Positions 17,055 through 25,342 of a stretch of 64,000 nt of DNA are shown piece by piece (position 1 is the stretch's first letter; each line of letters opens with the position of its first letter). Source of the DNA: Sphaerisporangium album (GTDB lineage: Bacteria > Actinomycetota > Actinomycetes > Streptosporangiales > Streptosporangiaceae); NCBI RefSeq assembly GCF_003323745.1, contig NZ_QOIL01000003.1:124001-188000 (forward strand), written 5' to 3'. A program made the position numbers and the translations under genes. The notes under the pieces were generated by a model. The model was given only the letters and a program-made list of their open reading frames with translations, was not told the DNA's origin and ran no database searches.

Positions 17055-17129
17055 TGGGACAAGTCAGGAAATTTCCGCAATGGCTGCACCAAACGGGGGA
17101 CCTTCAAAGCTCACCCTAGGAGGACGCGC

Positions 17130-17573
17130 ATGGCGCGCAGCCGACCCACCGATCCCGTCGACCTACTCGGACCCGTCCAGGGCGAAGTCTCCTGGTTCTG
17201 CTGCGGCGCGGCCTGGGGCCCGTGCGGCACCGTGGGCAAGGGCGCCTGCGGCACCTGCAACTCGGGCAGCCTGCAGCACGCCTGGCCCAACACCTCCGAC
17301 GCCTGCTGGGCCATCACGCGGCCGGACAGCTGCGGCGTCTCCCTCTCGCGCAGGACCTGCGGATTCTCCCACCGGACGACGGCGCTGTGCGGCGGCGCGA
17401 GCGTCGTCACCACGATCGCCGACTGCGGCCCGCAGACCGACCTGTTCTGCGGCGAGCGCAGCTGCTGCGGCGCGACCTGCGCGAGCAACCGGCTCATCGA
17501 CCTGACCCCCGCCGCCTACAGCCGGATCGCGAGCCTCTCCTCGGGCCTGCGGCCGTGCGAGATCTCGGCCTAG
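17130..17573 (+). CDS. Cysteine-rich protein resembling methylamine dehydrogenase light chain (MauA-like)
   Basis: 147 residues with 15 cysteines and four tryptophans. Residues 24-48 (C24, C25, W29, C32, C40, C43, then NSGSL) follow the Cys-Trp-Cys...CxC...GSL spacing of MauA, the TTQ-bearing small subunit whose chain is locked by six disulfides. The position matching the second TTQ tryptophan seems to be Phe106 (DLFCGE), so a true TTQ cofactor is doubtful. No signal peptide of its own is visible. AGGAGG precedes the ATG. It is followed by a Tat-signal protein and a MauE-type membrane protein; MauE is needed for MauA disulfide formation in methylotrophs. No heavy chain (mauB) or mauG is nearby. 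It is probably an exported disulfide-rich redox or structural protein. Confidence 0.7.
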   Translation: MARSRPTDPVDLLGPVQGEVSWFCCGAAWGPCGTVGKGACGTCNSGSLQHAWPNTSDACWAITRPDSCGVSLSRRTCGFSHRTTALCGGASVVTTIADCGPQTDLFCGERSCCGATCASNRLIDLTPAAYSRIASLSSGLRPCEISA

Positions 17574-17583
17574 GAGGCGGACC

Positions 17584-18180
17584 ATGACCACGAGAAGGCA
17601 GATGCTGAAGTCGGCCGTGCTCGGCGGCGGCGCGACCGTCGTCGCGGCGACCGCGCTCGGGTCGCTCGGCCCCGAGGCGGCGTTCGGCCAGGCCGCGCCG
17701 GACATCGAGCCGGGCGCGGTGGACCCGAACTTCGCCGAGGGCCGCATCCGCTCCATCAAGGACAACACCCTGCTCGTCCTCGGGTCGAACATGGTGTTCC
17801 ACAGCATCAGGGTCGTCGACGGCACGAGCCTGTGGAAGCTCGGCCCGGTCTCCTTCGACCAGGCGAAGCCCGGTGACGGCCTGTACGCCCGCGGCGTGCG
17901 GATGCCGGACGGCGTGCTCGCCGCCGAGTCGGTGTGGCTGAACATCGTCAACATCAAGGGGCACATCCGGAACATCACCGGCGACAAGCTGCACCTGGAC
18001 CACGGCGGCAAGGAGATCCTCTGCCACCGGATCCCCGGCAAGTCGGTCGCCATCTACTCCGACTCGCCTCCGTCGGCCGACCTGTCCCCGCTGCGGGTGG
18101 GCCAGCACGTGCAGATCCTCGGCGCGTGGCGGCCGGACACCAACGAGGTCGACATCGCCACCGTCTTCTCTGCCCACTAG
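17584..18180 (+). CDS. Tat-signal secreted beta-rich protein, partner of the MauA-like protein
   Basis: 198 residues. The N terminus 'MTTRRQMLKSAVLGGGATVVAATALG' is a classical twin-arginine signal (TRRQMLK), with cleavage near 'AAFGQA'. The mature part alternates short beta-strands ('AEGRIRSIKDNTLLVLGSNM', 'LYARGVRMPDGVLAAESVW', 'GQHVQILGAW'), which looks like an OB/DUF5666-type barrel. Homologues are loosely annotated as 'cell wall protein'. It has a single Cys in the mature part (ILCHRIPG). AGGAGG lies before its ATG, ten bases after the previous stop. As the only gene here with an export signal it may carry the signal-less Cys-rich protein through the Tat pore (inference). Confidence 0.8.
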   Translation: MTTRRQMLKSAVLGGGATVVAATALGSLGPEAAFGQAAPDIEPGAVDPNFAEGRIRSIKDNTLLVLGSNMVFHSIRVVDGTSLWKLGPVSFDQAKPGDGLYARGVRMPDGVLAAESVWLNIVNIKGHIRNITGDKLHLDHGGKEILCHRIPGKSVAIYSDSPPSADLSPLRVGQHVQILGAWRPDTNEVDIATVFSAH

Positions 18181-18189
18181 GAGCGACCG

Positions 18190-18966
18190 ATGCACGGGAT
18201 CGCCGCGCTGCAGCCGTACGTGATCGGCCTGGTCCTGCTCTGGGCCTCCCTGACGAAACTGTTCAGCGCCAGGATGCGGGCCGAGGCCGGGCGCACGGCC
18301 CTGGCCCGGCTGGCCGGCCCGGCGCGCGCGGTCCCCGCGCTCCGGCTCGCCGGGGCGCTGGAGCTCGTGGTGGCGGCCGCGCTGCTGCTGCCGCCGGTGC
18401 TTCCCGTGGAGGGCGTGGCCGCCACCGCGCTCTCCACGGGGTTCCTCGCCTACCTGGCGTACGCGCGCCTGACCGTCCCGGAGTCGTCCTGCGGCTGCCT
18501 GGGCGCGCACTCCCGCCCGATCGAGGGACGGTCGTTCGCCCGCGCGGGCCTGCTGCTCGCCGCGAGCGTCGCCGCCATCTGGGCGGGGCCGTACACGGGC
18601 GGCGTGTGGGCCGCGCTCGTGGCGGCGGCGGAGGTGCTGGTCCTGCTGGGGCTGTCGCCCGAGCTGGACCGCCACTGGCTGATGCCGCTGCGCCGGCTCG
18701 TGGTCCGGGTGCGAAAGCCGCTCGCCCCGGGTCCGCAGGGCGAGGTGCCGCTCGAGGTGACGCTGCGCCTGCTCTACCGCAGCCGCGCGTACTGCTCGGC
18801 GTCGGCGCGGCTCGTCTCGGACGTCCAGGACGTGTGGGACGAGGACGGCATGCGGTTCGTGGTCTACGCGGCCCGCGAGGGCTTGGCGGTCTTCGCCGTG
18901 CCGCTCGCCGACGCGGACCCGGCGGGAGTCCGCGTCGCCCTGGTGGGCGAGCCCGCGCTCGCCTGA
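18190..18966 (+). CDS. MauE/DoxX-type redox membrane protein with soluble C-terminal domain
   Basis: 258 residues. Four hydrophobic helices in the first ~165 residues match the MauE family ('YVIGLVLLWASLTKLFSARM', 'LELVVAAALLLPPVLPVEG'), including the conserved loop Cys pair 'SSCGCLGAHSRPIEGRSFARAG'. MauE proteins act with a thioredoxin-like partner to make or shuffle disulfides on the outer face. A fused ~100-residue cytoplasmic or extracellular tail (about 165-258) has no family I recognise. AGGAG precedes the ATG, nine bases after the previous stop; it is the third gene of the operon. Likely role: oxidative folding of the Cys-rich neighbour. Confidence 0.82.
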   Translation: MHGIAALQPYVIGLVLLWASLTKLFSARMRAEAGRTALARLAGPARAVPALRLAGALELVVAAALLLPPVLPVEGVAATALSTGFLAYLAYARLTVPESSCGCLGAHSRPIEGRSFARAGLLLAASVAAIWAGPYTGGVWAALVAAAEVLVLLGLSPELDRHWLMPLRRLVVRVRKPLAPGPQGEVPLEVTLRLLYRSRAYCSASARLVSDVQDVWDEDGMRFVVYAAREGLAVFAVPLADADPAGVRVALVGEPALA

Positions 18967-19051
18967 GAGCGCCGCTCGCCGGGAGGCCGCACTCACCCGG
19001 AGCACCGCTCGCCAGAGGCCGCGACCCCCTGGGGAGCACCGCTCCGGACGG

Positions 19052-19080
19052 CCCGGGACCGCCACTCCAGCGGTCCCGGG
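19052..19080. terminator. Terminator after the MauE gene
   Basis: CCCGGGACCGC-CACTCCA-GCGGTCCCGGG: 11-pair perfect stem between the MauE operon and the acyltransferase gene. No clear U tract, as is common in high-GC actinomycetes. Confidence 0.6.
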
Positions 19081-19128
19081 CAGGGGCCGATCGGTTCGCG
19101 CAGGTCGCGAGCCCCTCCCCGGCGTTGC

Positions 19129-19134
19129 TACCGT
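19129..19134 (+). promoter_or_regulatory. -10 element for a probably leaderless acyltransferase mRNA
   Basis: TACCGT, six bases before the ATG at 19141, with no purine-rich ribosome site between. This is the usual geometry of leaderless transcripts in actinomycetes. Confidence 0.4.
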
Positions 19135-19140
19135 AACCTC

Positions 19141-20334
19141 ATGGACGGCGCCACCACCATGCCGGCCCGGCTGGCGTGGCTGGACGCGTTGCGCGGCATC
19201 GGCGCGGTCGCGGTGCTGGCCGAGCACCTGCTGCCCTGGGTCGTCCCCTCGCTGCGCCCGTACTGGTTCAACCTCGGCCTGTACGGCGTGCTGGTGTTCT
19301 TCCTGGTCAGCGGTTACATCATCCCGACGTCGCTGGAGCGGCGCGGCGACGTGCGGGCGTTCTGGATCGGCCGGGCGTTCCGCCTCTACCCGCTCTACCT
19401 GGCCGTGATCGGCCTGGTGCTGGCCATGAGCCCGTGGCTGGCGGTCCGCGAGACCGTGCCGCGCGACGCGTCCGGGGTGGCCGCGCACGCGACGATGCTG
19501 CTGGACGTGGTCGGCGTCGGCGGGGTCGCGGACACCATGTGGACTCTGTCGTACGAGATGGTGTTCTACCTGCTGGTCACCGCGTTGTTCACGACGGGGA
19601 CGCACCTGCGCAGCGGCGTGCCGGCGATGGCGTTCGGGGTCGCCGCCGTCGCCGAGGGGCTGCTGCTGGCCGCGGCCCCGCTGACCGGCGTGTGGCCGGC
19701 GCTGGTGTCGTGCGCGGTGTTCTTCGCCGGCCTGGTCTGCGTGGTCGCGAACCGGTTCCGCACGGCGGCCGCGTGCGCGCTGGGGTTCATGGCGGTCGTA
19801 CTGCTGTTGTCGAGCAGCAGGACACCGTGGTTCGGCGCGGCCATCCTCGCGGTGATGTTCACCGGGACGGCGATCCACCGCTGGGAGCAGGGCACGGGCG
19901 GGCTCTGGCCGGTGGCGGTGACCGCCGGGCTCGTGGCGGTCTCCCCTGTGTGGGCGATCCAGGCGGGCTGGTGGTGGGTGCGGCCGCAGGTGTGGCTCAC
20001 GACGATCGCGATGGCCGGGCTGACGTTCGCGGGCGCGATGGCGCTGCGGCGCCGCCGTCTGCCGCGCTTCCTGCTCTGGCTCGGGCTGATCAGCTACTCG
20101 CTCTACCTGGTGCACCACCCGCTGCTGAAGCTCGGCACGAAGATCACCGGCGACCTGCGCTGGTCGCCGTTGCCGGTGCAGATCCTGATGGCCGTGACCT
20201 TCGTGGCGCTGGTGCTCCCGGCGAGCTGGCTGACGTACCGCTTCGTCGAGAGGCCCATGCAGGACCTCGGCCGCCGCTTGTCCGCGCCACGTGCCCCGGC
20301 CGCGTCGTCCACCGGCTCGTTCGCGGGCAAGTGA
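19141..20334 (+). CDS. Acyltransferase family 3 membrane protein
   Basis: 397 residues with about ten transmembrane helices. The N terminus 'RLAWLDALRGIGAVAVLAEHLLPW' carries the family's R-x10-H signature (catalytic His in the first helix), 'GVLVFFLVSGYIIPTSLERR' and 'FWIGRAFRLYPLYLAVI' are further AT3 hallmarks, and 'LISYSLYLVHHPLLKL' near the C terminus closes the fold. Such proteins move acyl groups (often acetyl) across the membrane onto sugars of envelope polymers or antibiotics. The neighbouring glycosyltransferase and sulfotransferase suggest modification of an exported glycan or glycolipid. Confidence 0.9.
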   Translation: MDGATTMPARLAWLDALRGIGAVAVLAEHLLPWVVPSLRPYWFNLGLYGVLVFFLVSGYIIPTSLERRGDVRAFWIGRAFRLYPLYLAVIGLVLAMSPWLAVRETVPRDASGVAAHATMLLDVVGVGGVADTMWTLSYEMVFYLLVTALFTTGTHLRSGVPAMAFGVAAVAEGLLLAAAPLTGVWPALVSCAVFFAGLVCVVANRFRTAAACALGFMAVVLLLSSSRTPWFGAAILAVMFTGTAIHRWEQGTGGLWPVAVTAGLVAVSPVWAIQAGWWWVRPQVWLTTIAMAGLTFAGAMALRRRRLPRFLLWLGLISYSLYLVHHPLLKLGTKITGDLRWSPLPVQILMAVTFVALVLPASWLTYRFVERPMQDLGRRLSAPRAPAASSTGSFAGK

Positions 20335-20337
20335 GGG

Positions 20338-21501
20338 TCACCATCCGCCGGGGGGCCGTCCGGCGAGCAGTTCCTCGAACAGGTTCTCCCACATCGGCAT
20401 GACGACCTCGGGCGCGTAGTCGCCCGCCGTCTCGGCCGCGGCGGCACCCATGCGGCACCGCAGGTCCCTGTCGCCGATGAGCCGGTCCAGCGCGGCGGCC
20501 AGTCCGTCGACGTCTCCGGGCGGCACGAGCAGCCCGTCGGTTCCGTCGGTGAGGACGTCCGCCGGGCCGGTCGGGCAGTCGAACGCGACGACCGGCAGCG
20601 CGTGGGTCATCGCCTCGATCATCACCATCGGCAGGCCCTCGAACCGCGAGCTGAGCGCGTAGATCGAGGCGTCGGCCAGCTCGTCCTGCAGGCGGGTGCT
20701 GCGGCCCATGAGCTCGACGCTGCCGCCGACGCCGTGCTCCTCGATCAGCGCGCCGAGCGCGGCCTTCTTCGGGCCGGTGCCGAAGACGCGCAGCCGCCAC
20801 TCCGGATGCCGCCGCGCGACCCGCGCGAACGCCGGGATCAGCAGGTCGAACCCCTTCTGCGCGACGAGCCTGCCCGCCGCGACCACCACCGGGTTCTCCT
20901 GGCGGGACGGCCGGGCGTGTCCGGCGTGGACGGCGTTGGGGATGCGGACGACCGGGCCGCGCGGGAACAGCCGGCGGAACTCGCGCATGTTCGTCCTGGT
21001 CAGCACGGCGACGGCGTCCAGGGCGCCGTAGTGGCGGGCGATGTCGTGGCGTACGCCGTCGGAGTAGGCGTCCAGGCTCAAGTGCTCCTGGGCGACCCGG
21101 ACCACGCTCCTGTGGCCGCGCCGGGCCGAGATGAGATTCAGCGCCGGGCGCGTGGTGACCAGGACGCCGTCGCGCAGGGAGGAGACGTGGTCCATGACGG
21201 CCCTCTCGACGCCCTCGGTGAAGTAGCCCGCGGCGAACTCCCCGTGCGGGACGATCCTGCCGCGCAGCCGCCGCCAGGCGCGGCGTCCGAACGAGTCCTC
21301 GGGGACGCGGTCGCGCTGGTCGGCCAGCGTGCGCAGCGTCACGCGCGGGTCGATCTCGAACTGCGGCGCGTCCCGGCGGCGGACCACGCTGACGATCTCG
21401 ACCTCGTGGCCGAGGCAGGCCATCGCGTTCGCCTGGTTGACCACCGTCCGGATCGTGCCGCCCATGCCGTACGCGTGCAGGAGCATGTAACGGATCTTCA
21501 C
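20338..21501 (-). CDS. GT4 family glycosyltransferase
   Basis: About 387 residues. Starts at a GTG (21501) that overlaps the sulfotransferase stop by four bases, giving 'VKIRYMLLHAYGMGGTIRTVVNQANAMA', the GT-B N-terminal glycine-rich acceptor loop. The C-terminal half has 'VVVAAGRLVAQKGFDLLIPAFARVA' and the donor-binding 'YALSSRFEGLPMVMIEAMTHALPVVAFDC' (E-x7-E motif). Transfers a sugar from a nucleotide donor. Operon with the sulfotransferase, so the product may be a sulfated glycan or glycolipid (inference). Confidence 0.9.
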   Translation of the reverse strand: MKIRYMLLHAYGMGGTIRTVVNQANAMACLGHEVEIVSVVRRRDAPQFEIDPRVTLRTLADQRDRVPEDSFGRRAWRRLRGRIVPHGEFAAGYFTEGVERAVMDHVSSLRDGVLVTTRPALNLISARRGHRSVVRVAQEHLSLDAYSDGVRHDIARHYGALDAVAVLTRTNMREFRRLFPRGPVVRIPNAVHAGHARPSRQENPVVVAAGRLVAQKGFDLLIPAFARVARRHPEWRLRVFGTGPKKAALGALIEEHGVGGSVELMGRSTRLQDELADASIYALSSRFEGLPMVMIEAMTHALPVVAFDCPTGPADVLTDGTDGLLVPPGDVDGLAAALDRLIGDRDLRCRMGAAAAETAGDYAPEVVMPMWENLFEELLAGRPPGGW

Positions 21502-22265
21502 GCGCGGGCCGCCGTCCCGGGCAGGTACCCCCAGCTCTCGCACATCGGGCGCAGCGGGCCGGGGACGTCCTCCGGGCGCGGAAGCTCCCTGCCGGGCTGC
21601 ACGGCGCCGGAGCGGATCTTGTCCTTCCAGTCCCCGAGGCCCTTGACCAGCACATCCGGCTCGCCGTACCGCAGCATCGCGGGGTCCCAGGCGATGCCGA
21701 GGTGGTCGCAGATCGCGCGGGTCTCCTTCTCGGGGTCGGACGTCAGGTCCTCGTACCGGACGGTCGGCCCCGGCAGGGCCGTCCTCGCCCGCTCGACGGC
21801 CCTCATGTACCGCAGGGCGTCGGCCGCGGCCTCCTCCGGCGTCCTCTTGCCGGCCCCCGCCTCGAACCAGGATGTGGCGATGGACACGGGGTGGCGCAGC
21901 AGGAATATGAACCGCGCGTCGGGCCAGCAGGTGGAGATGCGCTTGTACGCGAACGCGTTCGCGGGGGTCTTGTCCACGATGTACCGCTTGCCGCTGCGGA
22001 CCAGCTCACGGTGCAGCACCCGGTCCCACAACAGGTGCTCCAGGTCGGCCTGGTTGTGGCCGAGCTCCGCCATCGCCTTCTCGGCCAGCGCCGTGCCGTA
22101 TCCGACGCTCAGCCGGCGCACGTGCAGCTCGTGCGGGGCGTGCAGTTCGGGGTGCGCGTTGAGCATGGAGCGCAGCAGCGTCGAGCCGGAGCGCACGGGG
22201 GACATGACGAACACGGGGGCGGTCAGAAGGCGGTCGGCGCGCGGATCCATGGGCGGGCGGACCAA
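21498..22265 (-). CDS. PAPS-dependent sulfotransferase
   Basis: 255 residues. The 5'-phosphosulfate loop is 'VFVMSPVRSGSTLLRSML' (residues 18-35) and the 3'-phosphate motif 'FIFLLRHPVSIATSW' lies near the middle; 'VRYEDLTSDPEKE' is the usual third motif. Similar to actinobacterial and Stf-type sulfotransferases that sulfate trehalose, menaquinone or glycolipids. An internal ATG at 22250 (MDPRADRLL) is an alternative start. It is coupled by GTGA to a glycosyltransferase. Confidence 0.9.
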   Translation of the reverse strand: MVRPPMDPRADRLLTAPVFVMSPVRSGSTLLRSMLNAHPELHAPHELHVRRLSVGYGTALAEKAMAELGHNQADLEHLLWDRVLHRELVRSGKRYIVDKTPANAFAYKRISTCWPDARFIFLLRHPVSIATSWFEAGAGKRTPEEAAADALRYMRAVERARTALPGPTVRYEDLTSDPEKETRAICDHLGIAWDPAMLRYGEPDVLVKGLGDWKDKIRSGAVQPGRELPRPEDVPGPLRPMCESWGYLPGTAARA

Positions 22266-22613
22266 TTCGTCCCGCGCCGGGCGGCGGCGCGATTACCTAT
22301 ATGACCCGCATTTCCTACTCGCTTGATCTGAAAACCGGTATATCTGCCGAACGCGCTTTGAAACTTCCTCTGCCACGTCATGCGGTGGGAGGTTAGCCAG
22401 CGTTCCTGGCAAATATATGAGAGATGATCGCGAAATGAACGGATAGTGAAAGGCGTCACGACCCCATTCACGATCGCCGACCGGCGTCCCCAGCGTGAAG
22501 ACGGAACGCGACCGCCGTACGCCCCGCGATGCCGGATCATGGGTACGGAGCGTGCGCGCACGCCATGCCTGCTTCAATGATCGGGACCAGGCACCTCCCG
22601 CACGGCATCGGAG
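22266..22613. other. AT-rich divergent intergenic region
   Basis: About 350 bases between the sulfotransferase (minus) and the channel gene (plus), clearly richer in A/T than its surroundings (22290-22450). It should contain both promoters. Short AT boxes (CTATATG, GTATAT, AAATATATGA) are seen, but no pair I would call firmly. No gene recognised. Confidence 0.45.
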
Positions 22614-22646
22614 GTGCGACGGCTACGGCAGCGGGGAGCGGCGGCT

Positions 22647-24512
22647 GTGCGCGTGCGATGGCGGGATCGTCTGCGGTACTGGTTCGACGGCACGATGGAC
22701 CGCGGGACGCCCGCCCTGATCGGCTGGCTGGCGCTCGCGTCCGTCGCGCTCATCCTGGTGGTCACCGCGCTGGTCATCGCCCTCACCGACAAGGACGGGA
22801 ACCTCGGCTGGGGCGAGGTCACGTGGATGAGCCTGATGCGCGCCATCGACCCCGGCACCGTGGCCGGGGACACCGGGCGGCCGATGTTCCTGGGCCTCAT
22901 GCTCGTCGCGACCATCGGCGGCATCTTCATCGTCAGCTCGCTCATCGGTGTGCTGACCACCGGCCTGGAGAACCGCATCGCCCAGCTCCGCAAGGGCCGC
23001 TCGCGGCTCATCGAGAGCGGGCACACGGTCATCCTCGGCTGGTCGGAGCAGATCTTCACGGTCATCGAGGAGCTGGTCAAGGCCAACCACGGGCAGCGGC
23101 GCTCGTGCGTGGTGGTCCTGGCCGACCGCGACAAGGTGGACATGGACGACGAGATCCGCACCCGGCTCGGCGAGACCGGCGGCACGCGGATCATCTGCCG
23201 GTCGGGCAGCCCCCTCAAGCGGGCCGCCCTGGAGCTGGTGAGCCCGGACACCGCCAAGGCGATCCTGGTGCTGCCGCCCCCGGGCCAGGACGCCGACATC
23301 GACGTGATCAAGGCGTTGCTGCTGCTCAACAACCGCACCTGGCGCGGCGCCCGCCCGCACGTGGTCACGGCCGTGCAGAACTCCGAGAACCTCGCCGCGG
23401 CCCGGCTCGCGGGCGGCGAGTCGGCGCTGGTGGTCGACGCCGACGACATCGCCGTGCGCCTGGTCGTCCAGTCGCACCGGCAGGCCGGGCTTTCCACGGT
23501 GTGCACCGACCTGCTGGACTTCGCCGGGAACGAGTTCTACATCCGCCCCGAGCCCGCGCTGGTCGGCTCGACCTACGGCGAGGCGCTGCACGCGTACGCG
23601 CGGGGCGTCCCGATCGGGCTGCGCCGAAGCGACGGGACGGTGGTCGTCAACCCGCCGATGGACACCGCCATCGGCGCCCGCGACAGCCTGATCGTGCTGG
23701 CCGAGGACGACCTGCTGATCCGGCTGGCCGACTCCCCTCCCCGCGTGGACGAGAGCGCGATCGTCTCGGCCCCCGACCAGCGGCCGATGCCCGACCGCAC
23801 GCTGCTGATCGGCTGGAACACCCGCGCGACGAAGATCATCGACCTGCTGGAGCGGCTGGTCGAGCCGGGCTCGATCGTGGACATCGCCGCGCCGCGCCGG
23901 CCCGGCGAGGTGCTCGCCACCGCGCGCCACAACCTGGCCGTCGGGTACAAGCACTGCGAGCCGACCAGCCGCAAGTCCCTGGAATCCCTGGACCTCGGCG
24001 GGTACAAGCACATCATCGTGCTGGCGGACGACGGCGCCGGCGCCGGGCAGGCCGACGACCGCACGCTGGTGACGCTGCTGCACCTGCGCGACATCGAGGT
24101 GAAGCTCGGCGACCCGTACTCGATCGTCACCGAGATCAACGACGACGACAACCGCGAGGTCTTCCAGGTCACCAAGGCCGACGACTTCATCGTCAGCACC
24201 AAGCTGATCAGCCTGCTGCTCACCCAGCTCGCCGAGAACCGCCACCTCCAGGGCGTGTTCGGCCAGCTCTTCGACCCGGTGGGCTCCGAGATCTACCTCA
24301 GGCCCGCGTCCGACTACGTCATCCCGGGCGCGCGCGGCGACTTCGCCACCGTCGTCGAGGCGGCCAGGCGGCGCGGCGAGACCGCCATCGGCTACCGCAC
24401 CAAGCACGACAGCGACCACGCCCCGTCCTACGGCGTCGTCCTCAACCCCCCGAGGACCGAGCCCCTGTCCCTGGGCGCGGACGACAACGTGATCGTCCTG
24501 GCGGAGGGATAG
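22647..24512 (+). CDS. CASTOR/POLLUX-like ion channel with RCK-type NAD-binding domains
   Basis: About 621 residues from the GTG at 22647 (GGGGAG ahead); a GTG at 22614 is possible. Two hydrophobic helices near the N terminus ('LIGWLALASVALILVVTALVIAL' and 'FLGLMLVATIGGIFIVSSLIGVLTTGLE') flank a pore-loop region 'WMSLMRAIDPGTVAGD', which aligns with the plant filter region (ADSG/ADAG). Then come 'HTVILGWSEQIFTVIEELV' and a second 'RTLLIGWNTRATKIIDLLERL' Rossmann module, i.e. paired RCK domains as in MthK-type channels. Plant CASTOR/POLLUX are nuclear-envelope K+/Ca2+ channels in symbiosis; bacterial homologues are little studied. It stands alone in its transcript. Confidence 0.88.
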   Translation: MRVRWRDRLRYWFDGTMDRGTPALIGWLALASVALILVVTALVIALTDKDGNLGWGEVTWMSLMRAIDPGTVAGDTGRPMFLGLMLVATIGGIFIVSSLIGVLTTGLENRIAQLRKGRSRLIESGHTVILGWSEQIFTVIEELVKANHGQRRSCVVVLADRDKVDMDDEIRTRLGETGGTRIICRSGSPLKRAALELVSPDTAKAILVLPPPGQDADIDVIKALLLLNNRTWRGARPHVVTAVQNSENLAAARLAGGESALVVDADDIAVRLVVQSHRQAGLSTVCTDLLDFAGNEFYIRPEPALVGSTYGEALHAYARGVPIGLRRSDGTVVVNPPMDTAIGARDSLIVLAEDDLLIRLADSPPRVDESAIVSAPDQRPMPDRTLLIGWNTRATKIIDLLERLVEPGSIVDIAAPRRPGEVLATARHNLAVGYKHCEPTSRKSLESLDLGGYKHIIVLADDGAGAGQADDRTLVTLLHLRDIEVKLGDPYSIVTEINDDDNREVFQVTKADDFIVSTKLISLLLTQLAENRHLQGVFGQLFDPVGSEIYLRPASDYVIPGARGDFATVVEAARRRGETAIGYRTKHDSDHAPSYGVVLNPPRTEPLSLGADDNVIVLAEG

Positions 24513-24527
24513 GAGCCGCGCGGGTCG

Positions 24528-25334
24528 TCAGTGGAGCAGGATGCGGGCCCAGCGCCACCGGGCGACGACGAGCCCGAGCACGCCCATGACCGTGAGGTAG
24601 GCGACGCTGACCCACAGGTCAGGGCCGAGGTCGCCGAGCGCGCAGCTCCGTAGCAACTGGATCGCGTGGTACAGCGGCAGCAGCTCCACGGCCACCTGGA
24701 CGGGGCCCGGGTAGACGGTGACGGGGTAGAACGTCGTCGCGAACAGGAACATGGGGAGCAGCACGAGCTGCACCCACTGGAAGTCGTGCCACGCCTTGAT
24801 CCACGTGGTCACGGCCAGGCCCGCGCCTCCGAAGGCGAAGGCGACCAGCACCGTCCCGGCCAGCGACAGCAGCGCCCACGGCCACGAGACCAGCCCGAAC
24901 ACCGTGATCACCAGCAGGAACCCGGCCCCCGAGATGAGACCGCGCAGCACCGACCACGCGACCTCGCCGACGACGACCCCGGTCAGGGACACGGGCGTGG
25001 ACAGCACCGACCGGTAGAACCTGTCGAAGGTGAACTTGACGAACGCGCTCTCCATCGTCTCGTGCAGGGCGCTGTTCATCACGGCCGTGGCGAGCAGGCC
25101 GGGCGCGACGAACGCGGCGTAGCCGACGTCCACCCCCTCGATGTCGCCGACGAGCCGCCCGATGCCGACCCCGATGGCCAGCAGGTACAGGATCGGCTCG
25201 AAGATCGAGTACAGCGCCATCGTCCACGGGCCGTGCCCCTTGTGGACCCAGACGTTGCGCAGCAGCAGGTACTGCGCGCCGCTCCAGCGGGGGACGACCG
25301 GCGGTCCGGCGGTCAACGTGGTCTCCTGCGGCAT
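24528..25334 (-). CDS. ABC-2 type permease (second of a pair)
   Basis: 268 residues, ATG at 25334. Six hydrophobic segments, with the NodJ/DrrB-like N terminus 'LLRNVWVHKGHGPWTMALYSIFEPILYLLAIGVGIG' and the core 'GYAAFVAPGLLATAVMNSALHETMESAFVKF'. The ABC-2 signature is near the end ('QLVLLPMFLFATTFYPVTVYPGP'). It follows the first permease after eight bases. Together with that permease and the ATPase it forms a hetero-dimeric exporter, probably of a lipid, polysaccharide or drug. Confidence 0.9.
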   Translation of the reverse strand: MPQETTLTAGPPVVPRWSGAQYLLLRNVWVHKGHGPWTMALYSIFEPILYLLAIGVGIGRLVGDIEGVDVGYAAFVAPGLLATAVMNSALHETMESAFVKFTFDRFYRSVLSTPVSLTGVVVGEVAWSVLRGLISGAGFLLVITVFGLVSWPWALLSLAGTVLVAFAFGGAGLAVTTWIKAWHDFQWVQLVLLPMFLFATTFYPVTVYPGPVQVAVELLPLYHAIQLLRSCALGDLGPDLWVSVAYLTVMGVLGLVVARWRWARILLH

Positions 25335-25342
25335 GGGGTCCC

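Larger units (their letters stand above)
16822..17129. other. Divergent intergenic region before the Cys-rich operon
   Basis: 308 bases between the copper-type block (minus) and the MauA-like operon (plus). Contains one perfect hairpin (16984-17003), an AT-rich promoter-like segment (17027-17054), and the AGGAGG site of the next gene. No other gene is seen. Confidence 0.5.

Noticed and set aside
17494-20118. An 874-codon minus-strand frame across the Tat, MauE and acyltransferase genes
   Set aside because: Shadow frame spanning several unrelated real genes and their intergenic terminator.
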